A stretch of 64,000 nucleotides of DNA from Loxodes magnus (GCA_946699065.1 CAMPDV010001173.1:1-64000); one strand, 5' to 3'; shown: positions 1-13,437, counted from the stretch's first letter. Numbers and translations: made by a program. Notes: generated from the letters alone by a model not told the origin.

Positions 1-650
1 CATACAAAGTGGAATTAAATATTTTTTAAAGATTGGATGCTTTTAAAATCGTTGAAACTTATTTGAATTACATTTTTTGTTTTAAGTTTGGACATATCTC
101 ATACTTCACAACTCCAATTCCAAACCTCGATCACAAATTAGTTTCAGATTATTTTTTTAACTTTCTTAAAGCTTTTCTTAGCCACAAAATTTCAATTATT
201 TTATTATTTCATACACCTTTCATTTATAATCAATTTTAAAGAATTGAAATTATAAAATTCTAAATGATAGTCACTTTTAAAAATTATTTCAAAGGGTGGA
301 GCATTTAAACAGAAGTATTCAAATTAAAAAAAAAAAAGCTTTTAAGCGAGATATGCTAAATTTACTAGATCCATAGAATTTTTTAAATTTATCTTTATTA
401 AAATGCTTATGACGTTCGACAAATCACCACTAAGTAAGCATTTTACAGTTTGAATATTTATTAAATTTTTAAAATTAAATCTATTTATATCCAAGCACTT
501 CTTTTTAGTTAAAGTGGTTATTTTTATTTGAATATTATTATAGAATTTAGTTAAATAATATTTATACTTGCTTTATAAAAAAAAATTTAAATTTACTTAA
601 AGATAAATTTTGGTTTTTTAAATTATGGATAAAAAAGGATAAGGAAAAAT
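1..650. other. AT-rich stretch, no supported gene
   Basis: This stretch is very AT-rich with several A and T runs. Frame 1 on the plus strand stays open to a TGA at 451 when TAA and TAG are read as Gln. Its composition (very little Gly, Pro or Asp, mostly Ile, Leu, Phe, Lys and Ser) is what random AT-rich DNA gives in this code. It could be the 3' end of a gene that begins outside the window, but nothing in it is recognisable. Confidence 0.3.
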
Positions 651-654
651 ATAA

Positions 655-2045
655 AAAGATATAAATAAAGAGTCGTTAGCAAAGATAGTAGGTAATCTAT
701 TGTAGTGTATACTGTCACATGAGTAATCTCGTACTAGATGTCATTACAAATAAGGGTGAAATAGCTACATGAGATAAACCTAATTTTTTCGAAGGTTCTC
801 TCTAACGGTATGAAAAAAGTCTGGTTAATAACTCAATATCTGAGTTTAATTAATCGGATTCTGAAATAAGAGTCGTAAGGTTCTCTGATGCCATCTTTAA
901 TTTTTAAAATAAGATTAGAAGAATTTAGACCTCAGCAAAAAACGTTAAAAAAATGAGAATTCCTCTATGACTTCATTCTCCAGTCTTCGGAAAGAATTTC
1001 AAGACGCAAGAAGAAGAAAATAAAAGATTTAGATTTGAAATAATTTGTTTATAGGAAGAAAAGTAAACTTTTAATTATAGACAAGTCAAATAAAGACGAT
1101 ATCACATTAATAAATTATTATTATTATATATGATAAAAAAGAAAATCAGATGTCAAGTTAAAAGAATTCCTTTTTTGTTTCTAAGCAGGAAGTAAAAAAA
1201 GGAAGTGAGAGGAACCGAAAAATCAAAAAAGCTAAATCCATGCCCTCAATAGCATTGGGAAAGTGCTATAAGAATATTTTAATTAATAATCCAAAAGAAG
1301 AAGAGTATTAGTATTTAATATCTTTCATTATAATAAATAAACATTATTCAAAATCCCTTTTTTAATAAAATGATTTCTGCCACAAAACTTATTCTCAATT
1401 TTATTTTACAATCAACTTTAACTAATAATTATAATTTGCTTATATTTCAGCATAAATAGAATAGATAAAGGTAATAACTTTATAAAGTTAAATAATTTAG
1501 TAAATTATCTTGTAATTTTTTTAATTCTAAATTTAAATAAAAATAATAAAAAAATAATAATGCTTATATTATAGTTATAAATATTCAAAAAGAAAGAAAA
1601 TATAAAAGAAATAGTATTTTACGTTTTATAAACTACTTATTTACAGAATAATAAACAGAAAATATTGCGAAATTTTTTTATATTATCTTGTAGTAATTCT
1701 ATGCAATCTATCCTAATGGAGATCGAATAAGAGAATAATAAGCTAATTGAACGAACTAAAGAAAAATATTTTAGGAAAAATTGTTACATCTGCAGGAGAA
1801 CAGACCACCTATGGAGACAATGCTGGAAGAGAAAGAAGATTTAATAGAAAATATGGAATGAACTAACTTAATTTTACCCAACCAAGAATGGAGAAATTTA
1901 TAAGAAGAAAGCAAGCTATATGAAGAGACAACCATTCCGAAAACTTGACAGTGAAGGGAGGAGAAGACCACCTAGAGATCAAGTTCCTATTGGTTGGATA
2001 GGGAAGTAGGAAGCTCTTAAGTAGACGATCCTTCTTTAACACTTT
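655..2045 (+). mobile_element. Degenerate retroelement: SINE-like head plus gag-like ORF1
   Basis: The first part (about 684-890) is a diverged copy of the SINE-A head found intact at 2673 and 12013: it keeps the aligned blocks around the GTGTATACTG and CTCG-ACTAGATG motifs, the AAGGGTGA box and the GGTTCTCTCTA box. It then runs into an ORF1-type coding region ending near 2040. The order suggests either a SINE next to an ORF1 fragment or an element whose 5' leader is related to the SINE head. Boundaries are approximate and the middle (900-1700) is AT-rich and unreadable. Confidence 0.5.
1716..2036 (+). pseudogene. Gag-like ORF1 fragment with CCHC zinc knuckle
   Basis: With TAA/TAG as Gln, the frame from the ATG at 1716 begins M-E-I-E-Q-E, the motif shared by most ORF1 copies in this window. 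It then carries a perfect CCHC knuckle, C-Y-I-C-R-R-T-D-H-L-W-R-Q-C (CX2CX4HX4C), a G-E-I-Y-K-K-K block, and a basic tail with R-R-R-P-P-R-D-Q-V-P and G-W-I-G. The same blocks recur at 46476-47405. Such knuckles in LINE ORF1 or gag proteins bind nucleic acid. No clean start or stop is visible, so it is best treated as the 3' part of a decayed retrotransposon ORF1. Confidence 0.6.
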
Positions 2046-2672
2046 AATTTAATTTCATATCTTGTAGTAATTAAACTATATTTTTGCTTATTATTTAAAA
2101 TTAAAAAGTAAAAATTATTTTATTATTTTTAGTTTCTAGTAATTTCATTTTTTTTCTTTAAAAAATACTTAATTTCATTTTTTTTCCAATTATAAAATAT
2201 TAAATTGATTCAAAATTTGTTAATAAAAATTGCTAATAAATCGAAAAAAATAACTCTTATTAGTAGAAAAAAAAATTAATTTCCTTAGCTTTTTTATATA
2301 TTTTTTTCATTTCTTAGCATTATAAAAAAATTAAATCTTTTATGAAGTGATTTATTAAAAAGTATAGCTGGAGGTTATAATTTTTTCAAATGTATAACTT
2401 TTAAAAATAAATGAAATAACTTAATATAAATTTATATTTTAAAAAAGCTTATTATCTTAGTATTTTTAAGATTTATATATATGTTTTAATTAAAAAATAG
2501 TTAAAGAATTGAAAATATTTATTTATCTAATTGTACTTTATGCGAAAATAAATTAAATATTTTTAAAATTTTACTGTTACTTTGTTTGTTTCTAACTTTA
2601 CGAAAGAATATTAAAAAATTGTATTTCCTCTTATTCTACATTTTTTGCTGAAATTTATAATTATTATATAAA

Positions 2673-3052
2673 ATGGATGTAGACTACAGTCAGGAGAACT
2701 AGTAGGCAATCTAGTACAGTGTATACTGTATTGCGAGTAATCTCGCACTAGATGCCACCACGGGGAAGGGTGAACAAGCTCAGAAGAGAAAAGCCTAGCT
2801 TGCCTGAGGGTTCTCTCTAGTAGTATAAAAGTTTGTCTGACGGGCCTTCTAATTAATGACTTAATAATTTATTCTTAATTGGGTCTTATTCAAGAAGACT
2901 GGAACATTTGATTCAAGATTCAAGAATTATCTTTAATAAGTAGATTCCCATTTGGAAAAGCTGACTTGACAAAAAGAAGTATGAGAACACTTTTTCTTAA
3001 TATTAATATTGAGAGAACTGCACGCAAACGAGGCGCTACGTGTTCTATAATA
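2673..3052 (+). mobile_element. SINE-A copy 1
   Basis: A relatively GC-rich 380-bp unit repeated at 12013-12393 (plus), 12564-12957 (minus) and 16504-16905 (minus). It starts directly after a TATATAAA run with ATGGATG and ends with a hairpin whose arms (CTGCACGC and GCGCTACGTGTTC) enclose an AACGAG loop, followed by CTATAAT and a TTTATTTATTTA tail. The head contains a GGTTCTCTCTA stretch that loosely resembles a pol III B box. No clean target-site duplication is visible. A non-autonomous retroelement is the simplest reading. Confidence 0.75.
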
Positions 3053-3364
3053 TTATTTATTTATTTAATTTTACATTATAGTTGTTTTATAAACTTCTGC
3101 TAATTAATTTTTAGAAATCTATATTATATGAAAGCTAAAAAATGACTTCTTTCTTCAGATATAAAATTATTTATTTTTTAGACTTTCTATAAAGAAATTA
3201 ATACATTACAAGATAGTCAAAACTTTCCAGATTAAGAAGAAATCTAATTTAGCATTTATCTTTATAACTATCTGTCATAGGTTCTTATATTAAATGCTTA
3301 TTCCTCATTTATTTACATTCAAACTTTATTATTTAAATAATATTTTAAACAAGTTTTATAATGC

Positions 3365-3440
3365 ATACATTGCTAGTGCGTGGTTATAATAACTTATCGA
3401 TACGCTTTATATCGCAGGTTCGATTCCCGCTATTATTAGA
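3365..3440 (+). other. tRNA-like sequence, probably a decayed tRNA or pol III element
   Basis: A canonical T-arm/B-box core (GGTTCGATTCC) sits in a hairpin here, preceded by a CGATA/TATCG hairpin and flanked by complementary TAATAA and TTATTA ends. A D-arm-like AGTGCGTGGTTA lies upstream but cannot be folded with the rest into a cloverleaf: the presumptive anticodon loop lacks U33 and the T stem has a mismatch. It is either a tRNA pseudogene, a fragment of a tRNA-derived SINE, or chance. Confidence 0.25.
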
Positions 3441-3452
3441 ATTTATTCTTCT

Positions 3453-6340
3453 CTAAATTTTTCTAAATTTCTAGCTCCAAAAAATATTTTAATCATATTC
3501 CTACCAACAAAAAAATTAGCTCGATTTAAAAGCTAGTAAAGCTTTTTTCCTTAATTAAACCAAAAGAAATACTTCCACCTACTTCTTATTATTTTTTTCA
3601 TTCAGATAAGCAAACTAGATTGATATACAATATTATAATTAAAAATAAAACTCATCCAACCCATATAATTACAATATAGTGTTCATTTATACTTTATAAT
3701 AAATAACTAGAAACGTATAACTTTGAGTATATTCTAGTTTGCACAACTTTAATAAAAATTAGAAAAAGTATGCTTTGAAAGTGAGTAATAAAAGGCGAAA
3801 GAAATTTTGAGAAATAAGGGATAATTAAAAAATAACTACTTTATTTGAATATTTTGGAATAAATCTTAGTGACTAAGTCTAATTATAGAATAAATAGATA
3901 CAAGCTGTAAATCTTTTAGATGAATCTTAAGAATTTAGAAACTAAAATTTTGGAAGTTAAATAAACTTTAAGGAATGATTTTTTAATTATAGCAGCCATT
4001 TACTTTCTTAGCAAACTTTCACTTATAAAACTTGGTAAAGCGGAATTAAAAATAGAAGCGATAGTCTTAAGCTTTTTAGATTGGTTAAATCCAATTTAAT
4101 ATATTCAAATAATTCTTAATTTGAAAGCAGATGCTTATTTACAAGAATCGGCTTTAAATATTATAAATCGGTAATTATTAAAATGCATCAAATAAAAATT
4201 CATATTTGATCATCTTAAGACTAGTGGCTTATTAGGAAAGTAGGCTATTTTAAGATTTCTAGTGGCTAAATATATTACGAAAATGACTGTGATTAAGATT
4301 TATTTAGTGTCAATTAATAAAAAGAACTAAGTATCTTTAAAACCAATTATAGGTATTAGTATTCTCTAAATAAAGTGAAAACACATAAGCTAGATAATAT
4401 GAAGCACTTGTATGAAATTCTAGTAATAGAATATTTTAGAAAAATGTAGAAAAGCTTTTAAGCTATGTCTTCACTAAAAAGGGTAATAGACAAATTATCT
4501 TAAATTAATAATGTTAAATTACTTTATTTGTCTATTCGCTCTTTAAAGAGTTTTTGATGTCAAATAAAAAAATAAAAAAGTTGCTATCCAGATTTTTAGA
4601 TTGGGAACTTGCTTAAAATTTAGATTGATATAACTTATTAAATTTCAGCTTAAATATACTAAATTTATCTGAACTTTCTCATAGAAAAATCTTTAATAGG
4701 ATCTAAAAAGAAGATAAAAAGATTCAAAATATAACCATTTGACAGTTAAACAAAACGAACCAAAAACGAAGCAAATTTGGTGAAATAGAAAGGATTAAAA
4801 TAGATATATGCTTAAAGTTGGTTAAAATGTCTCTAATTGAAAACCTTAATTTAGTTGAGTTAATATACTAAAGCAATTTTTGAAAGCTGAATTTAAAAAT
4901 TTATATTATGAGTTTCTCAACTTCAAAGCTAAATAAGCATATATTATAAACAAATAAGGTTTAACTTTAGATAAAATTTATTTGATTTATATATATAAAA
5001 TAATTGATCTTAAGTCCCTATTCTCTTGGTAGTAACTACATCTAAAGACTTAAATAATATAATACTTATTTAGAAAGAAATGAAGACTCTATTAAATTTA
5101 AGATAAGCAAGTATTCAATTTCATTATGATTAGGAATATACTTATCTATGATTCTTTTAAAAGTTACTAATGAAGTATTATATTTTAAATATACCTCATT
5201 AGTTAATTTAGAAAGTTTATCTTAAACTAAGGAAATTATCTCTTTGTATATAGTATCCTAACTTTAATATAGAGATGCTTATTTGCTAGGCTTCACCTCA
5301 ATTTTTCTTTTATAGATAGTTTAAATTTTATTAATTTATAGTGTCTATTCAATTTTCTTATTCACTTGAACATAATTAAATGATGAAATTTATTCCCACA
5401 CCAATATTATCAATAGGAAATATCTCTAATCCTTTCTCATTAAAGCATATATATAATTAAACTATAACTAGTGCTTTCAATTTTCTTTCAAATTGAAAAA
5501 TTGATTTAGATTATTATTTTTATCTAAAGAAATAAATTTATATAGTCTAAGACATTCTGAATTACAATTAAAATGAGACAGTTTAAGTTATGGTATAAGC
5601 TTGTTAACTATCCTTTACCAATTATTTTATTTTTAATATCCATTTATGGATAAAAACTTTTTTATCTAAGCTTGCTATTTTTTTTCCTGGCTACTTTCTT
5701 CTAAAAATAGTGATGACTTTCTATATTCTTTGAAGCTATCTTTTACATTCTTTAACTCTTATTATAGCTATTAAATGTTGCTATCATTGCATTAATAAAC
5801 TGGCTTATTTAAAAAGTTAAATCTAAGGACTGTGATATTCCCTTGAAATTCTATGGTATAGTATTTATATTAAAAGACTATTGATTCACTTAGTCTAGCT
5901 TTTATTAAAAGCTGCATTAATATATATAGAGATCGCTTTATTTTAATCATTATCTTTTTACCTAAATAAAAACAAAGGGTTCATTGCTTTATAGTCATAG
6001 TATAATAATTATTAGGCTAAACTCAAGAAAAAAACTCTAAATAAAGGGAAATAAAATTCTCTTAGTACATATTAGAGCGTTCTAAATAATCAATGATAAT
6101 CCTTATATTTAATAAAAAATCAAAGCCTCTTAAGATAAAATCTTTAACCTCATTACACGTAAAATCTTTGATAAGCTTATTTAGCTAAATTAATATGAAA
6201 AATAGATTTAGAAATTTCTCTTTTTTTTTAAACTTTTTGAACGAAGAAAATTTATAATAGAAACTACAATTGCTAAGTAATTTAACTAAAAAGGAAGATT
6301 TTATTAAATCTGTTTTTATAAATTAATGAAAAACTTAAAT
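3453..6340. other. Long AT-rich stretch, coding status unresolved
   Basis: No recognisable domain on either strand. A plus-strand frame beginning at an ATG at 3770 can be followed to a TGA at 6368, just past the end of the convergent Kelch gene. The part at about 3950-4450 is richer in Gly, Glu, Asp and Ala codons than random sequence and could be a real helical protein. In-frame TGA frequency over the whole frame is close to the random expectation for this base composition, so I do not call a gene. Confidence 0.3.
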
Positions 6341-6347
6341 TCTTAAA

Positions 6348-9300
6348 TCACTTTTCATAATCGTTTTTTGAATTCACAAATATCAAGGAATCTGAATTTT
6401 CTTATGTTTTAGTCTTGTTTTAATTTTTGTTAGAACGCAGCGACGCTAGATCCTTCAGTTCTTCTATTTCGTAAGGACTTTAAACTTTAATTACTCTCGA
6501 TTCCTAATTATTCTTGTCTCTGACTTTATAAGCTTCTTTTTATTACAACGTAATTTGGATAGAGGGAAATTCTTAAGTTATTTCTTACTAATTTATTTAA
6601 TTTTTTTATTAATCATTTGGCTCTTGGTCTTCTACTTCCTTTTGTTATGAATTATTCTAATAGGCAATTTTTGCTTTAAAGGGAGTTTATGAAGAAATTT
6701 CAGACTCTAAAATGAAATTTTATTTGATGGAAAATTTTTTGGATATTAGATTAATTGCTTCATTTTCAGGGTTTTTTTTCTTCGAAGTTCTCAATTTTTT
6801 TTAGAATTTGAATAGCTTCCTTTTTATAAGTCGCTTCTTCTATATTTAATTAGACCAATGTCAAAAAAATCTTTCCACAACTTACATGAGGCCTCCTATT
6901 GTTATCATTATTCCAACTATTGATCCAATAAGAGCTTAAATGAACGCTGAAAAAGTAAACTTAAGAGTTGAAACCGTTTTTAATCCACTTTCTAGTATTT
7001 CTATTTTTAATTAAGTTCTAATTCCTTCAGTTATTTGGATTTGCTACGTAGTGAAAGTAGAACCTAGTTCTATTTATTCTTTACTCATTAGATGAAAACC
7101 TGTTTACTCTCTAATACTTCCTCAGTCAGACTTGAATACTGAAGGAATTCCTATTATGGTCATAGAAGTTGGAGTTGGGCCTCTAAATATTCTCCCTTGA
7201 GGTGCGGATATTTTCATCAAGACAGTACTATATTAATTTGGAATTGAAGAAGTAGAAGTAACATTAAATTCTATCCCACTAGCGAAGCTTCTCTCTTCTA
7301 AGACTGTTAATGTTACGATAGCATTTTACGTTAAGCTGCAATCAAGCAAAGATAATCTGATTAAGCAGTTTTCCTCATCTTTTCTACATTAAATTACTCG
7401 AGCGTTTTGATTGATTTATCCTTGAATTCCAAATTGCTCTAAATTAACTTCTAACGATTCCACACAATATGTTCACTCTTTATTCTAATTACTAAACTCT
7501 GTCTAGGTAATGCATTTTCCTCCGTATTAGAGGTAAGTAAGAGTGAAATAAAAATCTGCTTTGATTACCTTATAGCTCTCTAACAGAATAAGTACTGGAA
7601 TCAAGGCCTTAGTTTCATTGATGTTGTCCTATAAGTAATAAATAAAGTTTATGCATATCACCAGCGAAGCAGCAAACAAAAATAAAACAGTGAAGAAGCC
7701 ACCTATTCTTGTTGCTTTTTATCTAAGGATTTCTTATTTATAGTTATGCTTATTGCTGAATAAATCTATTTTATAGATTTTATCATACAAGCTTTAGGAG
7801 CAGCAAATAAATATGAAGGCTATAAATAATAAGCTACCTGTTGCAACCTAAATAAGTTTCAGTTTTTCATTAATTTCTTCGTTGTCAATTTGATAGCTTT
7901 CTGGTTACTTAAAGTAGGTTTGATTAGTGGTTTAGTAGAGTTATGGTATTATTGTACCTATTGAACATTTTTAAGATTAAGGACATTAGTAACACTCTGC
8001 AAGGCCAGGAGTTGGTCCATATGTTCCATTGTTACAAGGATTACAGAACTTATGATCAGAAGCAGCTTCAAAGCCATTAAAATTCCCTGATTCACATGGA
8101 ATACAATTACCCTCCTAAACTCAGTAAGTGCCTTTTACACAAGGCAAGCAATTTTAGTTTTAGATCAAGTAAGTACCTGCACTGCAATTTCAACCACATT
8201 CTTCTATTGGACATTCAAAATTATATATATAAAATTAATTCTAAGATTTCTAAATTTGAGCTGATGATTTAGCAACTGCTACTCCACCGAACATTATTAT
8301 TCTTCTTTAATAGTAGACCATACTTTACCCAAGCACAAATCCAGGTCAAGCTCTAGTACTTTTATTCTGCTACTAGAAAATAATTTCCCCTGTCTCTAAA
8401 TTCATTTCGATGAAATTGTCTCTCAATAAATCTCAAAATGATCCACCGTATCAAACAATTTAGTTTTGCGATGCAGCAACTCCATATAAAGAAACGGAAA
8501 ATTATAGATTTTGAGTCTCATTTATGAACTTTCACCTTTATGTTTCCAAGTTGTATTCATAAACTGCATCTGTTGGAACCTTCGATAATTTCTCACCTCC
8601 AATAACATAAAATTTATTATTTCATTAATGAGCATGGCAATAGTATATTTCACCTGGGCCATATAAGTCATTTGAGGAAAGTAAGGTTCATTTATAAGAA
8701 CCAAAATTAAAAGAATATAGTTCGCTGGAAACTCCGTTCTAGCCCATTCCCCCATAAATTAGAAATTGATTCCCAATAATTACTCCACAACTTCCGTATT
8801 TACCTGCAGGATTTTATGAAAAATATTCTTATTTTTGCCAAACTGAGGTAAATGAATCATATAAATACATATCATTGTAGATGAAATTATTATATCCAAC
8901 TCCTCCTCATATCACTAGATATTTACCGTGTGTTGCTGCTACATGCTTACTTCTCTATTATGGATTTTCTCCTTAGAAATTGGGCATAGTTCATATATTA
9001 GTCTTAAAATAAAAAAATCATAATTCGTTATTTTTTATTGCGTTATGTTCTCCACCAAAGATAATCATAATGTTGGAAATTATATTTGCTGAATGAAAGG
9101 CTCTTGGCTCAGGTGTTTGCATAACTGGATATAATTATTCCCATCTTAGTATATTTTGAGTTATATTTAATCTAATTATGTCGTTTTTGCAACCAGACAA
9201 ACTTCAGCCTGAGAATAAATAAAAGCAACCTTAATAAAAGGAAACAATAGCATTATCTCTCTCACTCACATCATCATTTTCTATCTTTAATTTGTATCAG

Positions 9301-10160
9301 ACTATTTCATCTAAGTTACTAAAGTCTATGTAGTAGCTCTAATTTATATTATGCTTAAATTAGAAATCTCACCCTTAGAATTAATATCATCGTTTTTATT
9401 CTCAATCAACTCATTCTCCATTCAGATATGTCCATTTAGGAAAAACTCCTTACACTGTTTTTCTCGTCCAAACACCAGAGGAAAGGTTTAGTAGATACAT
9501 ACTTTAATCATCGTAAATAGTTTCGTAATCTCCGTTTTTTAGAAGTAAAAACCCGTCCAAGTAAAGTAAATTTGGCTAACGCATTTTGAGAGGCTTTTCA
9601 CCTGTTGTTATTATTTATTTAAATCTTCAGTTTGAGAAGCTTAATTCCCAAAGATCATTAGTATATTGCTCTTATCCCATTCCCCCAAAAATCAGCATTT
9701 TCCATGTCTAATCTTAATCATTTCAGTAAGTTATGCATCCCATCTTTTTAGCAGGAGGAGGTGAGCTTCCTGAAATAGTAACTTTAGTTCAATACTAAAA
9801 ATCCAGACTGAAAATCCAGACATCATTTTAGTTTCCATTTTAAGTTTATCCCCCATAAAGAATTAGTAAGTTCTCATCTTCAATTTTAGAGGTACAATGA
9901 CTAGTCCTTGCTTCAGGTATCTCATTGTTAGTTAAAGTCATTCTAGTTCATTTTAAGTCATGAAAGGTATATATTCAGGTATCATCTAGCATTTAAGTGG
10001 TTCCCATTCCATGAGTTATTATTAAAAATTTATCAGAAAATTGCTGACCACTACTTCAATAACGTGGAGGAGGTGGAGTTCCGCTAAAGGGAAATAATGA
10101 TCACTCTGACTAAGAAACCTTTAATAAAAACTCAAATATAATTAATAGCTATAAAGGCAT
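6348..10160 (-). CDS. Kelch-repeat, cysteine-rich multi-pass membrane protein
   Basis: This is one uninterrupted frame of 1,270 codons plus a TGA stop, with several internal TGA codons read as Trp. The N-terminus (M-P-L-Q-L-L-I-I-F-E-F-L-L) is a good signal peptide. Residues about 30-630 form a long series of Kelch repeats with L-I-L-Y-G-G, M-L-I-F-G-G-M-G, L-I-Y-G-G-M-G and M-I-I-F-G-G cores, enough for two beta-propellers. Residues about 640-760 are a Cys-rich module of the growth-factor-receptor/GCC type (C-x2-C pairs, N-G-T-Y-G-P-T). Three hydrophobic segments follow near residues 775, 825 and 1075, then a Gln/Lys-rich tail. The layout suggests a surface protein with the propellers outside the cell; ligand and role are unknown. 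It is convergent with whatever lies at 3453-6340. Confidence 0.85.
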
Positions 10161-11690
10161 TTTTATTTTTATAGTTAGGACTACAACTCCTCAAATAAAT
10201 GGTTAAGCCAATCATTAAATGATGTCATCAAAAGAAATTATTTTTCTATCTTAATACTAGTAAATTAAACCTTATAAAGCTAAGTATTTCTCTACTAAAA
10301 GTAAACATTTAAGTTAAATTTGCCTTAGTCTAAAAACATAATTATGAAGTTGGGCAAGCAACTAAAACTACAATGCATTTGCATTATATAAAATTAGTTT
10401 CTAGATTATAAGCATAGTCTTATTATAATTTTAACTCGTTTACTCTAGATTAAAATGACAATTTTATTTCTCTTAACTAGATTCAATTTATGTAGATATT
10501 CGAAATGACTCTTGACTATGATTATTTTACTTTATCTTATAGCTTCTATGGATTTTTTTAAAATACTGTTTGAATTGAAAGAGTTATCTCATTTTATTAT
10601 TTTATTTCACCAAATATTGGTTTAAAGTTAAATGATATAATAGCATAGTATTAAGATATTTTTCATAGAAAGTGTAAAGGGGCTATATGGAAGCATTTAC
10701 TGTGCTGAGTATTATCGAAGCAATAATTTTATAAATGATATCATTTCTAAATATCCCATTTTTTTAATCTGATTCCTTTATTTTTAATTTGAATTCGCTT
10801 ATTAATCTACTTTAGTCAACTTATTCTTTAAATAACTTGGTTAATAATTATCTTTAAGGTAAAAAGCTTTATCTATAGTAAAAATAATAGAAAATTAGTC
10901 TTAGGGATTTAAGCGTAAGAGTATAATGAGATTCTTTAACTTTTATTTAGAAGTCAAATTTTAAATCTCAGCCAACTATAATGCTTCTTTGAGTCTCTAT
11001 GCTTCTAAATTAAGCTAAAGAATTCACTTTTCTAGATATTGTCCTAAGCAACTCCATTTCTGTAAGTTTCTTAGTGGAATTCATCTTATTTTTGTTGTCT
11101 AGTTTTATACTAAAATCTCAAAGAGAGACTAAAATTCTAACTACATTAAAGGCTCTTAATAAGTCTAAGAGAATCATATTAAAAGTGTAGTAATTTAGTT
11201 AGTTTAGAAGGTAAATTTTTACTCATAGTAGTTTGTAGCTTCTTTTGAGATGAAAAATTCACTTAATCTATTAATAAAATTCCTTTTATCTTAACTACCT
11301 TTTTTGACTCTTATACACTTAACTTCCTTCTTTGGAAAGTACAAATGAAGCTTCTAAAAATAAAGAAATAAATGATTGGATATCTTTATAAATTCCAAAG
11401 ATAAAAGAGTTAAAGCTTTAATATTCTAAGCATTAAGATAACAATTCCTAGTATAGCAGAGAGGAAGAATAATAAAATCAGAGTGATAGTTGCTTATCAA
11501 TATTCAGTAAAATAGTCAAAACAAATTAGCAAATATTAATGTTGCTTAGATATTCTAAGGAAAATAAATGTATTTAAGACTCATTTTTAGTTTTGCGTTA
11601 TTAGGATATTTATCTTAATTTTCTAATTAAAGATAGAAAGGGTAGTTTGATAATCTATTTAGTTATAATGTAATTTAAATAAGGAGGAGT
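10161..11690. other. AT-rich stretch, no supported gene
   Basis: A plus-strand frame from ATG-ATG at 10219 to TGA at 11734 is open in this code and would be divergent from the Kelch gene with only 58 bp between starts. Its translation is almost devoid of Gly and has about 2% TGA codons, as expected for random AT-rich DNA, so it is not called. The Kelch gene promoter must lie near 10161-10220 but no motif is recognisable. Confidence 0.3.
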
Positions 11691-11699
11691 AATCCTCAT

Positions 11700-11985
11700 A
11701 CTGAGATTTTAAAATTTTTAGAGATTAGGAAGTTGATCAAAGTATGAAAACTTGTTCAAGACTCTTTGCAGGAGTTAAGAGAGAACTCAAACGTATAGAA
11801 TCAAATTAATAAATGCTAAAGGATGTTTACACATTTGGTCTCTTTTGGTGGCATTTAAATCTACGTCCACAGATAAAAAGAAGGATTTAAGGGATAATGC
11901 TTGGAAGACTTCAAAAAAACTTCTAATAAGCAAGAAAGATTTAATTTAAAGAGCTGCGCACATTGAGGTACTACGCCTTATATAA
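11700..11985 (+). mobile_element. LINE/SINE 3'-tail fragment with terminal hairpin
   Basis: The end of this segment (about 11945-11985) carries AAAGAGCTGCGCAC-loop-GTACTACGCCTTATATAAT, a diverged copy of the 3' hairpin that terminates the SINEs and LINE tails elsewhere in the window. The preceding 200 bp are less AT-rich than the surroundings and may be the body of a 5'-truncated element. SINE-A copy 2 begins only about 30 bp downstream, so elements are stacked here. Confidence 0.45.
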
Positions 11986-12012
11986 TTTAAGTTTTTATTA
12001 TATATATAATAA

Positions 12013-12393
12013 AATGGATGTAGACTACAGTCAGGAGAACTAGTAGGCAATCTAGTGCAGTGTATACTGTTCTAGGAGTAATCTCGCACTAGATGCCACA
12101 ACGGAGAAGGGTGAACAAGCTCGGAAGAGAAAAGCCTAGCTTGCCTGAGGGTTCTCTCTAGTAGTATAAAAGTTTGTCTGACGGGCCTTCTAATTAATGA
12201 CTTAATAATTTATTCTTAATTGGACCTTATTTAAGAAGACTAGAGTATTTGATTCAAAATTCAAGAATAATCTTTAATAAGTAGATTCCCATTTGGAGAA
12301 GTTGACTTGACAAAAAGTAGTATGAGAACACTTTTTCTTAATATTAATATTGAGAGAACTGCGCGCAAACGAGGTGCTACGCACTCTATAATA
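12013..12393 (+). mobile_element. SINE-A copy 2
   Basis: Near-identical to the copy at 2673-3052 over its whole length, including the ATGGATGTAGACTACAGT start after a TATATAATAAA run, the AGGGTGAACAAGCTC box, the GGTTCTCTCTA box, the internal TTAATATTAATATTGAGAG segment and the terminal hairpin ending CTCTATAAT. The close similarity suggests recent activity. A minus-strand copy lies 170 bp downstream, so the two form an imperfect inverted repeat. Confidence 0.75.
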
Positions 12394-12563
12394 ATCTTTA
12401 TTTATTTTATATATTAATCGATTTTACCTTAAAAAATCTATCTTTACTATTAAATCAATTCACTAAAATTAGTTATTTATATGATTTTAACTATGCCAAA
12501 ATGTTGAAAAAAAGACAAAAGACTAATTAATAGTAATCAAAATATAAATTAATTAATTAATGT

Positions 12564-12957
12564 GATTATAGGTGTGTAGCACCTCGTTGGCGCGTATTTT
12601 TACAATATTAATATAAAAAATGCTCTCATGCTTCTAGTTGTCATTCATACTTCTATTCGTCTAATGAATCACGTCAGCTTCTCCAAATAGAGAATCTGCT
12701 TATTAAAAATTATTTTTGAGGTTTGAATCAAATACCATATTCTTCTTGAATAAGACCACAATAAGAATTAGTAATTAAGTCATTATCATAACTGTCAGTC
12801 AAACGTTCACACTGCTAGTGAGGACTTTGGGCAAGTTAGACTTGTATCTTCCGATCTTATCCACTCTTCCCCGTGGCGGTATCTAGTATGAGATTACTCG
12901 CAACGCAGTATACACTGCATCAGATTTCCTGATAGTTCTCCTGACCATAACTAACCA
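12564..12957 (-). mobile_element. SINE-A copy 3, inverted
   Basis: Reverse-oriented SINE-A: the 3' hairpin (GTAGCACCTCGTTGGCGCG) is at the left edge and the head (complement of AGTCAGGAGAAC) at the right. It is more diverged than copies 1 and 2, with several changes in the head box and a weakened hairpin stem. The left flank has TTAATTAATTAA, matching the simple-sequence tail these elements carry at their 3' ends. Confidence 0.7.
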
Positions 12958-13430
12958 TATATTTTAATAACAAAAATTAGAATAGAGCAATAGTTAAATA
13001 ACCAGAATAGTACCACAATTATAATTCTAAATAAATCTAAATTCATTAACTAAGAAACTATAGCCAAAAGTTAACAACTACTAAGCAAATAACTATTAAA
13101 GCTAAAACATTATCAAATATTAATTACATCCTCATGACTTAAAAAACATCTATAATACCAAAAGCTTCTTATTTTAAATAATTAAACCTTATGTACAAAA
13201 TAAACAAAACTTTGACATCATATGTTTCACTCTTTTAACGAGTTTTAAGAATTGATAGCACAAGGTTAAATATTATATTCAAATATAGTTAAAGAGATAA
13301 ATAAAAATCAAATCAAATATAGATATAATTATGTCTAATAACTTAGCTGACTTTTAAAACTAAAGAATATAAATTATACTTCATTTTATTAAATCAAATT
13401 TAGCTATTTTTTTCATAAATCTAAATTATT
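12958..13430. other. AT-rich spacer, nothing recognised
   Basis: No coding or RNA signal found. It ends in TATTATATAAA, the same kind of run that precedes SINE-A heads and other ORF1 starts. Confidence 0.3.
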
Positions 13431-13437
13431 ATATAAA

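Noticed and set aside
10219..11736. A 505-codon plus-strand frame resembling a multi-pass membrane protein
   Set aside because: In-frame TGA and Gly frequencies match random AT-rich DNA, and T-rich DNA always looks hydrophobic in this code.
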